This document shows positions 33,693 through 40,950 of a stretch of DNA of 64,000 bases, piece after piece. Position 1 is the stretch's first letter. Each line of letters starts with the position of its first letter. The DNA comes from Dokdonia sp. PRO95 (GTDB lineage: Bacteria > Bacteroidota > Bacteroidia > Flavobacteriales > Flavobacteriaceae), in contig NZ_CM001837.1 of the NCBI RefSeq assembly GCF_000355805.1, positions 2,416,100-2,480,099 of the forward strand, written 5' to 3'. A program made the position numbers and the translations under genes. A model generated the notes under the pieces. That model did no database searches, was not told the origin of the DNA, and saw only the letters and a program-made list of their open reading frames with translations.

Positions 33693-34550
33693 ATGAAACG
33701 TATCCTTATACCAACTGATTTTTCTGAGGCATCCTATAATGCACTAGAGTATGCCGTACAGTTATTTATAAACGAAGCTTGTACTTTTTATGTTGTAAAT
33801 ACATATACACCAGTTGCGTTGTATACAACTACGATTTATGATAGTCATACATCACTTAATGTAGACTTAGGCGAGATGTATAAAAAGGCATCTCTTGAGA
33901 ATCTCGACAAGATTATAACCAGAGCAACAGATGCCTACCCTAACAATAAGCATACATTTAACCCAATTTCTAGTTATAATGTGCTTACAGTAGAAGTAAA
34001 CGAGATAGTCGCAACCTTAAAGATAGATGCCATTATTATGGGTACTAGTGGAGCTTCTGGTCTCAAGGAGGTATTTATAGGATCACAAACTATGCAGGTT
34101 GTAAAAGATGCAAAAGTACCGGTGATAGGAGTTCCAGATAACTATAAGTTTAAGGCTCTCAAGGATATTCTATTTACTACAGATTATCGTTCTGGCACTA
34201 ATCAAGTAGGACTCTCTTTGCTAGAAGGATTATGTAGAAAACACATAGCTAGGCTTATTTTTTTAAATGCTTATTATGGTATTGAGTTAGATAGGGAACA
34301 GCTAGAAAACAAAGAGTTGCTTGATGAGTACTTTGAGAGAGATGCACACCTTAACGAAGTTGCAGATGGGATGGATGTACTAGAAGCTGTAGCAGACTTC
34401 CAGTCTAAACATAAGATAGACTTACTTGTGCTAGTGCATAACAAGCATAGCTTTTTTGAGAACCTCTTGTTTACACCAGTAGTGCGCAATATAGTGCATC
34501 ACGCTTCTGTACCTTTTATGATTTTACCTCCATCTAAAACTACCTTATAA
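33693..34550 (+). CDS. Universal stress protein, two domains
   Basis: 285 residues. Starts KRILIPTDFSEASYNALEYA. Intact ATP-binding loop in domain 1, IIMGTSGASGLKEVFIGSQTMQVV; domain 2 is degenerate (LVLVHNKHSFFENLLFTPVV). Its last base is the first base of the next ATG, so translation is coupled. Confidence 0.88.
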   Translation: MKRILIPTDFSEASYNALEYAVQLFINEACTFYVVNTYTPVALYTTTIYDSHTSLNVDLGEMYKKASLENLDKIITRATDAYPNNKHTFNPISSYNVLTVEVNEIVATLKIDAIIMGTSGASGLKEVFIGSQTMQVVKDAKVPVIGVPDNYKFKALKDILFTTDYRSGTNQVGLSLLEGLCRKHIARLIFLNAYYGIELDREQLENKELLDEYFERDAHLNEVADGMDVLEAVADFQSKHKIDLLVLVHNKHSFFENLLFTPVVRNIVHHASVPFMILPPSKTTL

Positions 34551-35395
34551 TGTTGCATATTTTAATACCTACAGATTTTTCAAATAATGCACTCAATGCG
34601 CTTACCTACGCACAGTATTTATTTAAGGGTAAAGAAACAACATTTACACTCTTTCATGCTTATGAGCCATCTGCATTACAGTTATTAGCTAATAAAAGTC
34701 CGCTGGCGCTTTCTAAGATTTACAGGGATTTACAAGACGAGTCAGAAGTACGCTTATCTGTATTTCTATCAGAAATTCTAAGTAGGGATAAGAGTACGAC
34801 TTTTTATTATAAAACGTTGAGTTACTCGGGACATCTCAAGGAGGGTATTAGCTCGCTAGAGAGTCAGGCTTATGATTATATAATTATGGGAACAAAAGGC
34901 GCCTCAGGTCTTAAAGAAATATTTATGGGCAGTACTACCTATGAGATTGTCTCCTTGAAACAGAGAATACCATTACTTATAATTCCAGAACAAGCCGCTT
35001 TTGTAAATCCAGAAAACATAGGCTTTGCCACAGATTTTAAGAGAGGATATAGTAAAGAAGAGCTGGAGCCACTCATTACATTAACTAAGCTATGGAAGTC
35101 CACCATACGCATGGTTGAGGTGTACAAGAAAACAACGCTCTCTCCTGATAAGAAAGCACATTTGCAAGAGTTAGAAGATTTACTAGCAGCGGTAGACTAT
35201 AGATTTCATGTGGTTCCAGAATTTTCATCATTAGAAAATTGTATCAATATTTTTGATAACGAACTTGACATTGATTTACTTGTGATGATTGATTATCCTA
35301 AAACATTTTTTGAAAGTCTCATGCGTGAGCCAGTTGTCAAGAAAATGTCTTTTCATACCACTTTACCGTTTTTAATATTGCCAGCTCAAAACTGA
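34550..35395 (+). CDS. Universal stress protein, two domains
   Basis: 281 residues. Starts LHILIPTDFSNNALNALTYA. Intact loop IIMGTKGASGLKEIFMGSTTYEIV; domain 2 without loop (LVMIDYPKTFFESLMREPVV). The stop codon TGA at 35393-35395 is also the first three bases of the next FNR-like box. Confidence 0.88.
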   Translation: MLHILIPTDFSNNALNALTYAQYLFKGKETTFTLFHAYEPSALQLLANKSPLALSKIYRDLQDESEVRLSVFLSEILSRDKSTTFYYKTLSYSGHLKEGISSLESQAYDYIIMGTKGASGLKEIFMGSTTYEIVSLKQRIPLLIIPEQAAFVNPENIGFATDFKRGYSKEELEPLITLTKLWKSTIRMVEVYKKTTLSPDKKAHLQELEDLLAAVDYRFHVVPEFSSLENCINIFDNELDIDLLVMIDYPKTFFESLMREPVVKKMSFHTTLPFLILPAQN

Positions 35396-35435
35396 TTATT
35401 GTCATAGAATAGGAGGTGTTTAGATATTAGTTTAG
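35393..35435 (+). promoter_or_regulatory. FNR-like box and -7 element before universal stress gene 6
   Basis: TGATTATTGTCA (35393-35404), overlapping the preceding stop codon, and TAGTTTAG (35428-35435, 5 of 6). Spacing 29.5 bp. Site 7 of 13. Confidence 0.7.
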
Positions 35436-35453
35436 ACCTATAAAACTATTACT

Positions 35454-36302
35454 ATGGCACATATACTCGTACCTACAGATTTTTCTAAAAACGCTCACAA
35501 CGCATTATGCTATGCAACTAGATTGTATCCAGATGAGAAGTGCACCATAACACTAGCACACTCATTTGAACATCTATTCTCTACAAATACAAGTCGTATA
35601 GACATAGGTAGAAATGAGCAATTATATAATGAACTAGAAGCCGATAGTTTAAAAAAGCTAGCCGCTATAAAAGATAAAATCATTGTTGATAGCGATAGCA
35701 TTGAGCTAGAAGTAAAACTAGTAACTGGAGCACAGTCATTATATAAAATGATAAACAAAAGTATCATTAATGACGCTATAGATATAGTTGTGATGGGTAC
35801 AAAAGGATCTTCTGGAGTACAAGAGATTTTCATAGGGACGCAAACGGTAAAGCTCATAAATAATGTAAAACCCATTCCTGTTGTGGTAGTGCCACAACAA
35901 GCAACTCCTAGTAGGCCTACAGAAATAGCTTATGCTACAGATCTTAAAATTAATTATGCTCAGTATCCACTGGAAATCATTAAGGAACTAGTAAGAATTC
36001 ATAACTCAAAACTGTACATCACCCATGTGTACAGTCAGATGAGTCCTGGTGAGACTGTAGAGACTAATTATAGAAAACTCAAGAATAAACTAGAAGATAT
36101 CTCTTATACTACACACTGGTTGTCTAGTACCACTAAGATGGAAGATGCACTAGGCGTTTTTATTAAGGAACACAATATTGATTTATTAGTGTTGATGTAC
36201 CATAAAAGTGGCTTTTTAAAGAAACTTTTTAAAAAATCGTTTGTAGATAAGTTAAGCTTCCACTCAGAAATACCCTTATTGATATTACCAGAATCGTTCT
36301 GA
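35454..36302 (+). CDS. Universal stress protein, two domains
   Basis: 282 residues. Starts AHILVPTDFSKNAHNALCYA. Loop VVMGTKGSSGVQEIFIGTQTVKLI intact (GT in place of GS); domain 2 without loop (LVLMYHKSGFLKKLFKKSFV). Its stop codon lies within the next FNR-like box. Confidence 0.88.
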   Translation: MAHILVPTDFSKNAHNALCYATRLYPDEKCTITLAHSFEHLFSTNTSRIDIGRNEQLYNELEADSLKKLAAIKDKIIVDSDSIELEVKLVTGAQSLYKMINKSIINDAIDIVVMGTKGSSGVQEIFIGTQTVKLINNVKPIPVVVVPQQATPSRPTEIAYATDLKINYAQYPLEIIKELVRIHNSKLYITHVYSQMSPGETVETNYRKLKNKLEDISYTTHWLSSTTKMEDALGVFIKEHNIDLLVLMYHKSGFLKKLFKKSFVDKLSFHSEIPLLILPESF

Positions 36303-36342
36303 TATATATCATAGTTTTTATAATAGTACTCCTGTATTTTTA
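36300..36342 (+). promoter_or_regulatory. FNR-like box and -7 element before universal stress gene 7
   Basis: Perfect palindrome TGATATATATCA (36300-36311) whose TGA is the preceding stop codon, and TATTTTTA (36335-36342, 5 of 6). Spacing 29.5 bp. Site 8 of 13. Confidence 0.7.
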
Positions 36343-36365
36343 TTTCATAATCAAACACTTACACG

Positions 36366-37217
36366 ATGAAAAAGAAAATTCTAATACCTACAGATTTCTC
36401 AAAAAATGCTTGGAACGCGCTCACCTACTCAGCCGATCTTTTTAAGAATGAAGAATGTTCTTTCATTGTTCTCAACACCTATAGAACTAAAGGTTATAAC
36501 TTAGGCGATTTGATGGTTCCAGAACCTGGAACACCGTCTTATGAGAGTGCAAAAACATCATCAGAGAAGCACATGGCTAAGCTGGTGAGTATGATAGAAT
36601 TTAGAGATACAAACCCTAAACATGAATATGAGATTATCACAAAATTTGGTGGTCTTATGGAGGTAATGGAAGCTATAATTGAGCAACGAGACATAGAGCT
36701 AGTGGTGATGGGTACTAAAGGAGCAAGTAATAGTAGGGGAGCTCTTTTTGGTACAAGTACCATTCTCGCGATGGAAAAACTACGCAATTGCCCTGTGATG
36801 GGAGTGCCTCTCGATGTACGAGTAGCCAGTCTCAAAGAGATTGTAATGCCTACAGGATATAAAACTCATTATAAACGCAAAGAGCTCAGCAATCTCACAA
36901 CGATTGCAAACCTTCAAGACGCAAATATCTGTGTGCTTTATGTAAATCCAGATGAAGAACTGAGTAAACAACAAGAAGCAAATAAAGAGTTGCTGGCAGA
37001 GTGTCTAGAAGATGCATCATTTAGTTTCCACCATCTGAGTGGAGTAGATGCTACTATTGGTGTGAGAAATTTTGTAGAGAGCCGTGACAGTGATATGGTC
37101 GCAATCATTAATAGAAAACATGCCTTTTTTGGCAGTGTTTTTACTACACCTATGATTAAGGAGCTTGGTATGTTCAGTAAAGTGCCATTATTAGTGATGC
37201 ATGATTTACGTAATTAA
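36366..37217 (+). CDS. Universal stress protein, two domains
   Basis: 283 residues. Starts KKILIPTDFSKNAWNALTYS after MK. The loop VVMGTKGASNSRGALFGTSTILAM has lost the second Gly of G-x2-G by one position; domain 2 is degenerate (VAIINRKHAFFGSVFTTPMI). Last of the six-gene run; the ATP-cone gene follows after 88 bp containing a palindrome. Confidence 0.86.
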   Translation: MKKKILIPTDFSKNAWNALTYSADLFKNEECSFIVLNTYRTKGYNLGDLMVPEPGTPSYESAKTSSEKHMAKLVSMIEFRDTNPKHEYEIITKFGGLMEVMEAIIEQRDIELVVMGTKGASNSRGALFGTSTILAMEKLRNCPVMGVPLDVRVASLKEIVMPTGYKTHYKRKELSNLTTIANLQDANICVLYVNPDEELSKQQEANKELLAECLEDASFSFHHLSGVDATIGVRNFVESRDSDMVAIINRKHAFFGSVFTTPMIKELGMFSKVPLLVMHDLRN

Positions 37218-37232
37218 AATTGTGATTAATCC

Positions 37233-37246
37233 GCTTTCGCGAAAGC
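37233..37246. repeat. GCTTTCGCGAAAGC palindrome, copy 8
   Basis: Exact copy 16 bp after the last universal stress gene, followed by GTAA. Confidence 0.95.
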
Positions 37247-37305
37247 GTAACCTTTAAAATAACATAAAAATACATTTATAATTAGCTCTAAAATCAGTTC
37301 ACCTC

Positions 37306-38145
37306 GTGGTAAGAAAATCTATTAAAATAAAGAAATATTCTGGTGAAGAGGTAGACTTTTCTATAGATAAACTTAGGGCTTCATTATTATGCAGTGGTGC
37401 GAGCGAGGAAGATATTTCTCATATTATACAGATAGTTTGCGATGAGTTATACGAAGGGATTTCTACTAAAGAAATATTTAATCGTGCTTTTACTTTGCTT
37501 AAAAAAAAGAAGTCTGTATTTGCATCTAAGTATAAATTAAAAAAAGCAATTTACGAGCTCGGTCCAACTGGATTTCCCTTTGAAAGATTTATAGGGCAGA
37601 TATTCAAGTATAGTGGCTTTGATATTGAGGTAGGTGTCGTGGTAAATGGAAAATGCGTACAACATGAAGTGGATGTGATTGCAAGTAGCGAAACGCAAAC
37701 ATTGTACATAGAGTGCAAGTTTCATAAGGAGAAAGGAAATAATTGTAATGTGAAAGTCCCACTTTATATTCATGCGAGATACAATGATATCGTTGCAAGT
37801 ACAAAAACCAAAGTATCTAAAAGTACTGAAGGATGGGTGATTACTAATACTCGTTTTAAAAAGGACGCTATAGATTATGGTACCTGCGCAGGACTTGCTT
37901 TATTGAGCTGGGATTATCCTAAAGGTAAGGGGTTAAAAGAGCATATTGAAGCACTGGGTTTATATCCCGTTACCGTCTCTACACTTCTTACAAAGAGAGA
38001 GAAAAACTTCTTACTAAGTAGAGATATAGTGCTATGTAAACAATTGCTGGGAGATAGCTTTTACCTAGATCATTTAGGAATTTCTGAGACTAGAAAATCA
38101 AAAATTTTAAAGGATATACAATTTTTGTGTAACGTAGGTGAGTGA
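37306..38145 (+). CDS. ATP-cone domain fused to Mrr-like restriction endonuclease fold
   Basis: 279 residues from GTG at 37306. The N-terminal ATP-cone (about 5-90): KIKKYSGEEVDFSIDKLRASLLCSGASEEDI and GISTKEIFNRAFTLLKKK, the nucleotide-sensing module known from ribonucleotide reductases and NrdR. A PD-(D/E)XK nuclease core follows (about 95-190): FERFIGQIFKYSGFDIEVG, EVDVIASSETQTLYIECKFH, with D and the E-x-K pair in place. The C-terminal third is helical. It may be a nucleotide-gated nuclease. There is no methyltransferase beside it. A possible promoter TACATTTA is at 37271. Confidence 0.78.
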   Translation: MVRKSIKIKKYSGEEVDFSIDKLRASLLCSGASEEDISHIIQIVCDELYEGISTKEIFNRAFTLLKKKKSVFASKYKLKKAIYELGPTGFPFERFIGQIFKYSGFDIEVGVVVNGKCVQHEVDVIASSETQTLYIECKFHKEKGNNCNVKVPLYIHARYNDIVASTKTKVSKSTEGWVITNTRFKKDAIDYGTCAGLALLSWDYPKGKGLKEHIEALGLYPVTVSTLLTKREKNFLLSRDIVLCKQLLGDSFYLDHLGISETRKSKILKDIQFLCNVGE

Positions 38146-38163
38146 TATTTATTGCTCGATAGC

Positions 38164-38206
38164 TGATAATTGTCATAGTTTGATTAGATATAGTGAGCTA
38201 TTTTTG
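38164..38206 (+). promoter_or_regulatory. FNR-like box and -7 element before the helical-protein/lipoprotein genes
   Basis: TGATAATTGTCA (38164-38175) and TATTTTTG (38199-38206, exact). Spacing 29.5 bp. Site 9 of 13. Confidence 0.75.
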
Positions 38207-38235
38207 AGTTAGTTAACACATAAAATTCTTTTAGT

Positions 38236-38640
38236 ATGGAAACGACACTGCCACTTACAATAGACCAGTTTCATCAAGATGTAAAAGTCTGGAAATCTAA
38301 TATAGCACTCGCAAGTGATGAAATTCACTTTATAGAAAATCTAATCCATTCTTACATCTTTGAGCCTAGCTCACCTAATCTTTTTGAGAGGTTAGAGCAG
38401 TATAAAACAGAGGTTTCTAAAATTAAAGTGCATCTTAAAAGCATCCAGACGCTTCTTGTTAAACATGATGCAGAGTTAAGTGGGATGCTAGAGTGCGATA
38501 CGGTTTCCTGTGATGTTTTTTTTCAAGAAAAACATCTAGCTATTAAAGATCAATACAGACAATTTATTGATAGTTACAATAAAACTAAGAGTGAGATTTT
38601 TAATTACTGCGGTAATATTCTTAAGACAAAAAAGAAATAA
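38236..38640 (+). CDS. Helical hypothetical protein A
   Basis: 134 residues, almost entirely alpha-helical with heptad-like leucines (VSKIKVHLKSIQTLLVKHDAEL); no signal peptide. Not recognised. It resembles the next gene's product across its length: an N-terminal WKSNIALASDEIHFIENLI segment, a central SKIKVHLKSI segment and a C-terminal FQEKHLAIKDQYRQFIDSYN segment all have counterparts there. Its promoter has an FNR-like box. Confidence 0.65.
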   Translation: METTLPLTIDQFHQDVKVWKSNIALASDEIHFIENLIHSYIFEPSSPNLFERLEQYKTEVSKIKVHLKSIQTLLVKHDAELSGMLECDTVSCDVFFQEKHLAIKDQYRQFIDSYNKTKSEIFNYCGNILKTKKK

Positions 38641-38728
38641 AGTATAGATATATAATTCTTCATTTCAAATGGAGATTACATGGAGAGCCATCTCCTGGTT
38701 AAAGGGGAATCAGGAGTGGTTTTTCTAC

Positions 38729-38742
38729 GCTTTCGCGAAAGC
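38729..38742. repeat. GCTTTCGCGAAAGC palindrome, copy 9
   Basis: Exact copy between the two helical-protein genes, symmetric over 18 bp (38727-38744) and followed by TTTTTT, so it might also act as a terminator. Confidence 0.93.
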
Positions 38743-38775
38743 GTTTTTTCTATATTATCAAAACCCTAGGCTATT

Positions 38776-39225
38776 ATGAAACATTCATTCTTTAACCAAT
38801 ATAAGTTTAAATACCTTGAGTGGAATGATGCTCAGTTGATACACGAGGTCACATTACAGTGGAAATCACAAGTAGAATTTACACGTGTAGAACAAGGATT
38901 TCTTGCAGAATTACTAGCAGAGCATACACTCATGCTTCTTGACGATAATGCTTATGAACACGCAAAACATCTCGTTGTAACACTTAACAGCCTAGAGCAA
39001 GAAATAGCTAAAATACAAGATAGAATTTCCACACATCTCAACGACATCAAGGTCCTTACTGATGGTAAAGACGATTTTGAAACAGAGCGTACATTTCAAG
39101 ATGCACACCTATTGCTTGAAATGAAAATTGAGAGCTATTTAGAAAAATACAACCTTCTTAAAAAAGAAGTTTTTACTACAATGAAATCAGTATTTGCAAA
39201 AAGTAAACACAAACAAATTAAGTAA
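38776..39225 (+). CDS. Helical hypothetical protein B, paralogue of A
   Basis: 149 residues, helical. WKSQVEFTRVEQGFLAELLAEH, LEQEIAKIQDRISTHLNDI and FQDAHLLLEMKIESYLEKYNLLKKEVF align with protein A, so the pair arose by duplication. No known domain. The stop is 1 bp before the lipoprotein ATG, so both are in one transcript. Confidence 0.65.
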   Translation: MKHSFFNQYKFKYLEWNDAQLIHEVTLQWKSQVEFTRVEQGFLAELLAEHTLMLLDDNAYEHAKHLVVTLNSLEQEIAKIQDRISTHLNDIKVLTDGKDDFETERTFQDAHLLLEMKIESYLEKYNLLKKEVFTTMKSVFAKSKHKQIK

Positions 39226-39226
39226 A

Positions 39227-39886
39227 ATGAAAATGATGAGATCCCTAATACTATGCGCAAGTATTTGTCTAATGAGTTTGTTACAAAGTTGCAATAGCTC
39301 TGAGCTTATAGAAAACTGGAAAAATCCAGAAATCGATGTTTTTAAAGCAGAGAAAGTACTAGTACTAGCAATGACAAATGATGTAAAAAATCGAGAGCTT
39401 TTTGAAAAACGACTAGTAAACCAGCTTAAAGACAAAGGGGTAAATGCAGTAAAAAGTGATGTATTCTTTAACTCAGACTTCACGTCCCGTCCGCGTACAG
39501 AAGAGGAGCTAGGAGCGCTAGAGAGAGCTATGCTTTCAAAAGGGTTTGACGCCATTCTAGTCTCAAAAGTGTTAGGAGCAGAGGACAAGGTGACGCTAGT
39601 ACAATCTTACCGCAGTTGGGATAAAAGTTTTAATGGTTTTGAAGATGATTATTACTCAAGTCAAGGGCTTTATGTAGAGGACGAAGAGATGCAAAAATAT
39701 ACCGTATATCATGCTGAGAGCGCATTATATTGTATTTGCCCTACAAAAGAACGTGAGATTATTTGGAAAGGTGCTATAGATGTTACAGAGCCAGATAATG
39801 ATCGTAAAGCAATCAAAGATTATATAAGTATGCTAGTCTGGGCGCTTGAGGATCAAGAACTATTAATTATAGGAGCTCCTGATTAG
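39227..39886 (+). CDS. Hypothetical lipoprotein
   Basis: 219 residues from the ATG at 39227; an upstream ATG at 39194 overlaps the previous gene and would displace the signal peptide. Lipobox MSLLQSC (Cys about 22). The mature start SSELIENWKNPEIDVFKAEKVLVLAM and the alternating strand-helix pattern recall DUF4136-like or CsgG-like lipoproteins, but the family was not settled. Last gene before a terminator. Confidence 0.7.
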   Translation: MKMMRSLILCASICLMSLLQSCNSSELIENWKNPEIDVFKAEKVLVLAMTNDVKNRELFEKRLVNQLKDKGVNAVKSDVFFNSDFTSRPRTEEELGALERAMLSKGFDAILVSKVLGAEDKVTLVQSYRSWDKSFNGFEDDYYSSQGLYVEDEEMQKYTVYHAESALYCICPTKEREIIWKGAIDVTEPDNDRKAIKDYISMLVWALEDQELLIIGAPD

Positions 39887-39903
39887 TAAGGAATCATAGT
39901 AAT

Positions 39904-39948
39904 TGCGCTATCGTGTTGTAAATTATGACTACATGATAGCGCATTTTT
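39904..39948 (+). terminator. Hairpin terminator
   Basis: TGCGCTATCGTGT (39904-39916) pairs with ACATGATAGCGCA (39931-39943), 12 of 13, followed by TTTTT. Confidence 0.8.
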
Positions 39949-39964
39949 ATAAGAAAAATAAACA

Positions 39965-40189
39965 TTAAGAGCGTCCTCGTTGTGGGAAGTCTTCATACCT
40001 ATCCTCAAAGGTTTTATTTGTAACATAATTGTCTTTGAGTACTTTGTAAACCATTACAACCACAGACGCTTGACCTAGCATTGTGATATAAAATACCCAG
40101 TTAAAAGCTAGATTCATTGTGGCAAAAATGGTGACTGTGATCAAAAGTAGGGTAGTAATCGCTACCCAATGCATCGCTGTAATTTTCAT
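39965..40189 (-). CDS. Small membrane protein, two transmembrane segments
   Basis: 74 residues: segments at about 7-27 and 31-50, then a charged tail ending DFPQRGRS. Unrecognised; plausible composition for an inner-membrane protein. No FNR-like box in front. Confidence 0.55.
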   Translation of the reverse strand: MKITAMHWVAITTLLLITVTIFATMNLAFNWVFYITMLGQASVVVMVYKVLKDNYVTNKTFEDRYEDFPQRGRS

Positions 40190-40248
40190 AGTTATCTTTT
40201 TCTACTAAATATAACGATTTTTGTAACTATTTAAAAATGAGCAAAGAA

Positions 40249-40282
40249 AAAGAGGATAAGTGCATGTAGCAATATCCTCTTT
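40249..40282 (-). terminator. Hairpin terminator for the CBS gene
   Basis: AAAGAGGATA (40249-40258) pairs with TATCCTCTTT (40273-40282); on the minus strand it is followed by a TTTTC-rich tract. Confidence 0.6.
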
Positions 40283-40303
40283 ATAATTTTATAATGCTAT
40301 GTT

Positions 40304-40723
40304 CTAAAATTGCTCTAGTAAAAACTGAATTAAATCTGTGGTAGTAACAATCCCTACAAGCGTACCGTCTTGCAATACTGGAAGCGCGTGAAATTCCTTA
40401 TTAGCCAGAATTTCTGCCACTTCTTTAATGGTTGTTTCTGGAGTAACACTTACAAGTTTTTTTGCCATTACTTGCTCAATGGTAAACATATTATAGACAA
40501 CGGTATCAACCTCTTGTTCATCTTCATCTATTGCATCTGCAAAGCTTATTCTTAATAAATCTGTATAGCTCAACATCCCAATGATATGCGTTTCTGCGAC
40601 AACGGGAATGTGTCTTATTTGATGCTCTTTAAAAAGTTGCTCAGCATGCTCTAAGGAATCTGTTGTTTTTAGAGTAACCAGATTCGTGGTCATAATGCTA
40701 GAAATAGGAGTGCGCTTTTTCAT
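40304..40723 (-). CDS. Tandem CBS-domain protein
   Basis: 139 residues forming one Bateman module: CBS 1 (about 7-60: ISSIMTTNLVTLKTTDSLEHAEQLF, HIPVVAETHIIGMLSYTDLL) and CBS 2 (about 83-137: MAKKLVSVTPETTIKEVAEIL, ALPVLQDGTLVGIVTTTDLI). Such stand-alone modules bind adenine nucleotides and act as energy-state sensors. It is divergent from CcoI and has its own FNR-like promoter facing left. Confidence 0.88.
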   Translation of the reverse strand: MKKRTPISSIMTTNLVTLKTTDSLEHAEQLFKEHQIRHIPVVAETHIIGMLSYTDLLRISFADAIDEDEQEVDTVVYNMFTIEQVMAKKLVSVTPETTIKEVAEILANKEFHALPVLQDGTLVGIVTTTDLIQFLLEQF

Positions 40724-40745
40724 TGTTGTGGGTTTATTTATATCC

Positions 40746-40788
40746 CAAAAGTAACCGAATCATAAAGTGTAAAAGATGATATTAATCA
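40746..40788 (-). promoter_or_regulatory. FNR-like box and -7 element before the CBS gene
   Basis: Minus-strand box TGATTAATATCA (40777-40788) and TACTTTTG (40746-40753, exact). Spacing 29.5 bp. Site 10 of 13. Confidence 0.75.
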
Positions 40789-40862
40789 GCTTTATAAATG
40801 ATTAAGGAAGTTGTTTATTCCCTCAAAAATGAGGTGTACACAGCCTTAAAATAATCTAAAGC

Positions 40863-40905
40863 TGATATTTATCATAATTTAAAAACCAACATAATCTCAA
40901 ATTTG
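40863..40905 (+). promoter_or_regulatory. FNR-like box and -7 element before ccoI
   Basis: TGATATTTATCA (40863-40874) and CAAATTTG (40898-40905, 5 of 6). Spacing 29.5 bp. Site 11 of 13; it lies 75 bp from the divergent site 10. Confidence 0.7.
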
Positions 40906-40950
40906 CCATAGGTATAATGGACTTCTTGTAAGTCTGAGCAAATTAGAATT

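Noticed and set aside
37306-38145. Complete restriction-modification system.
   Set aside because: No methyltransferase or specificity gene is nearby; the ATP-cone fusion points to another role.
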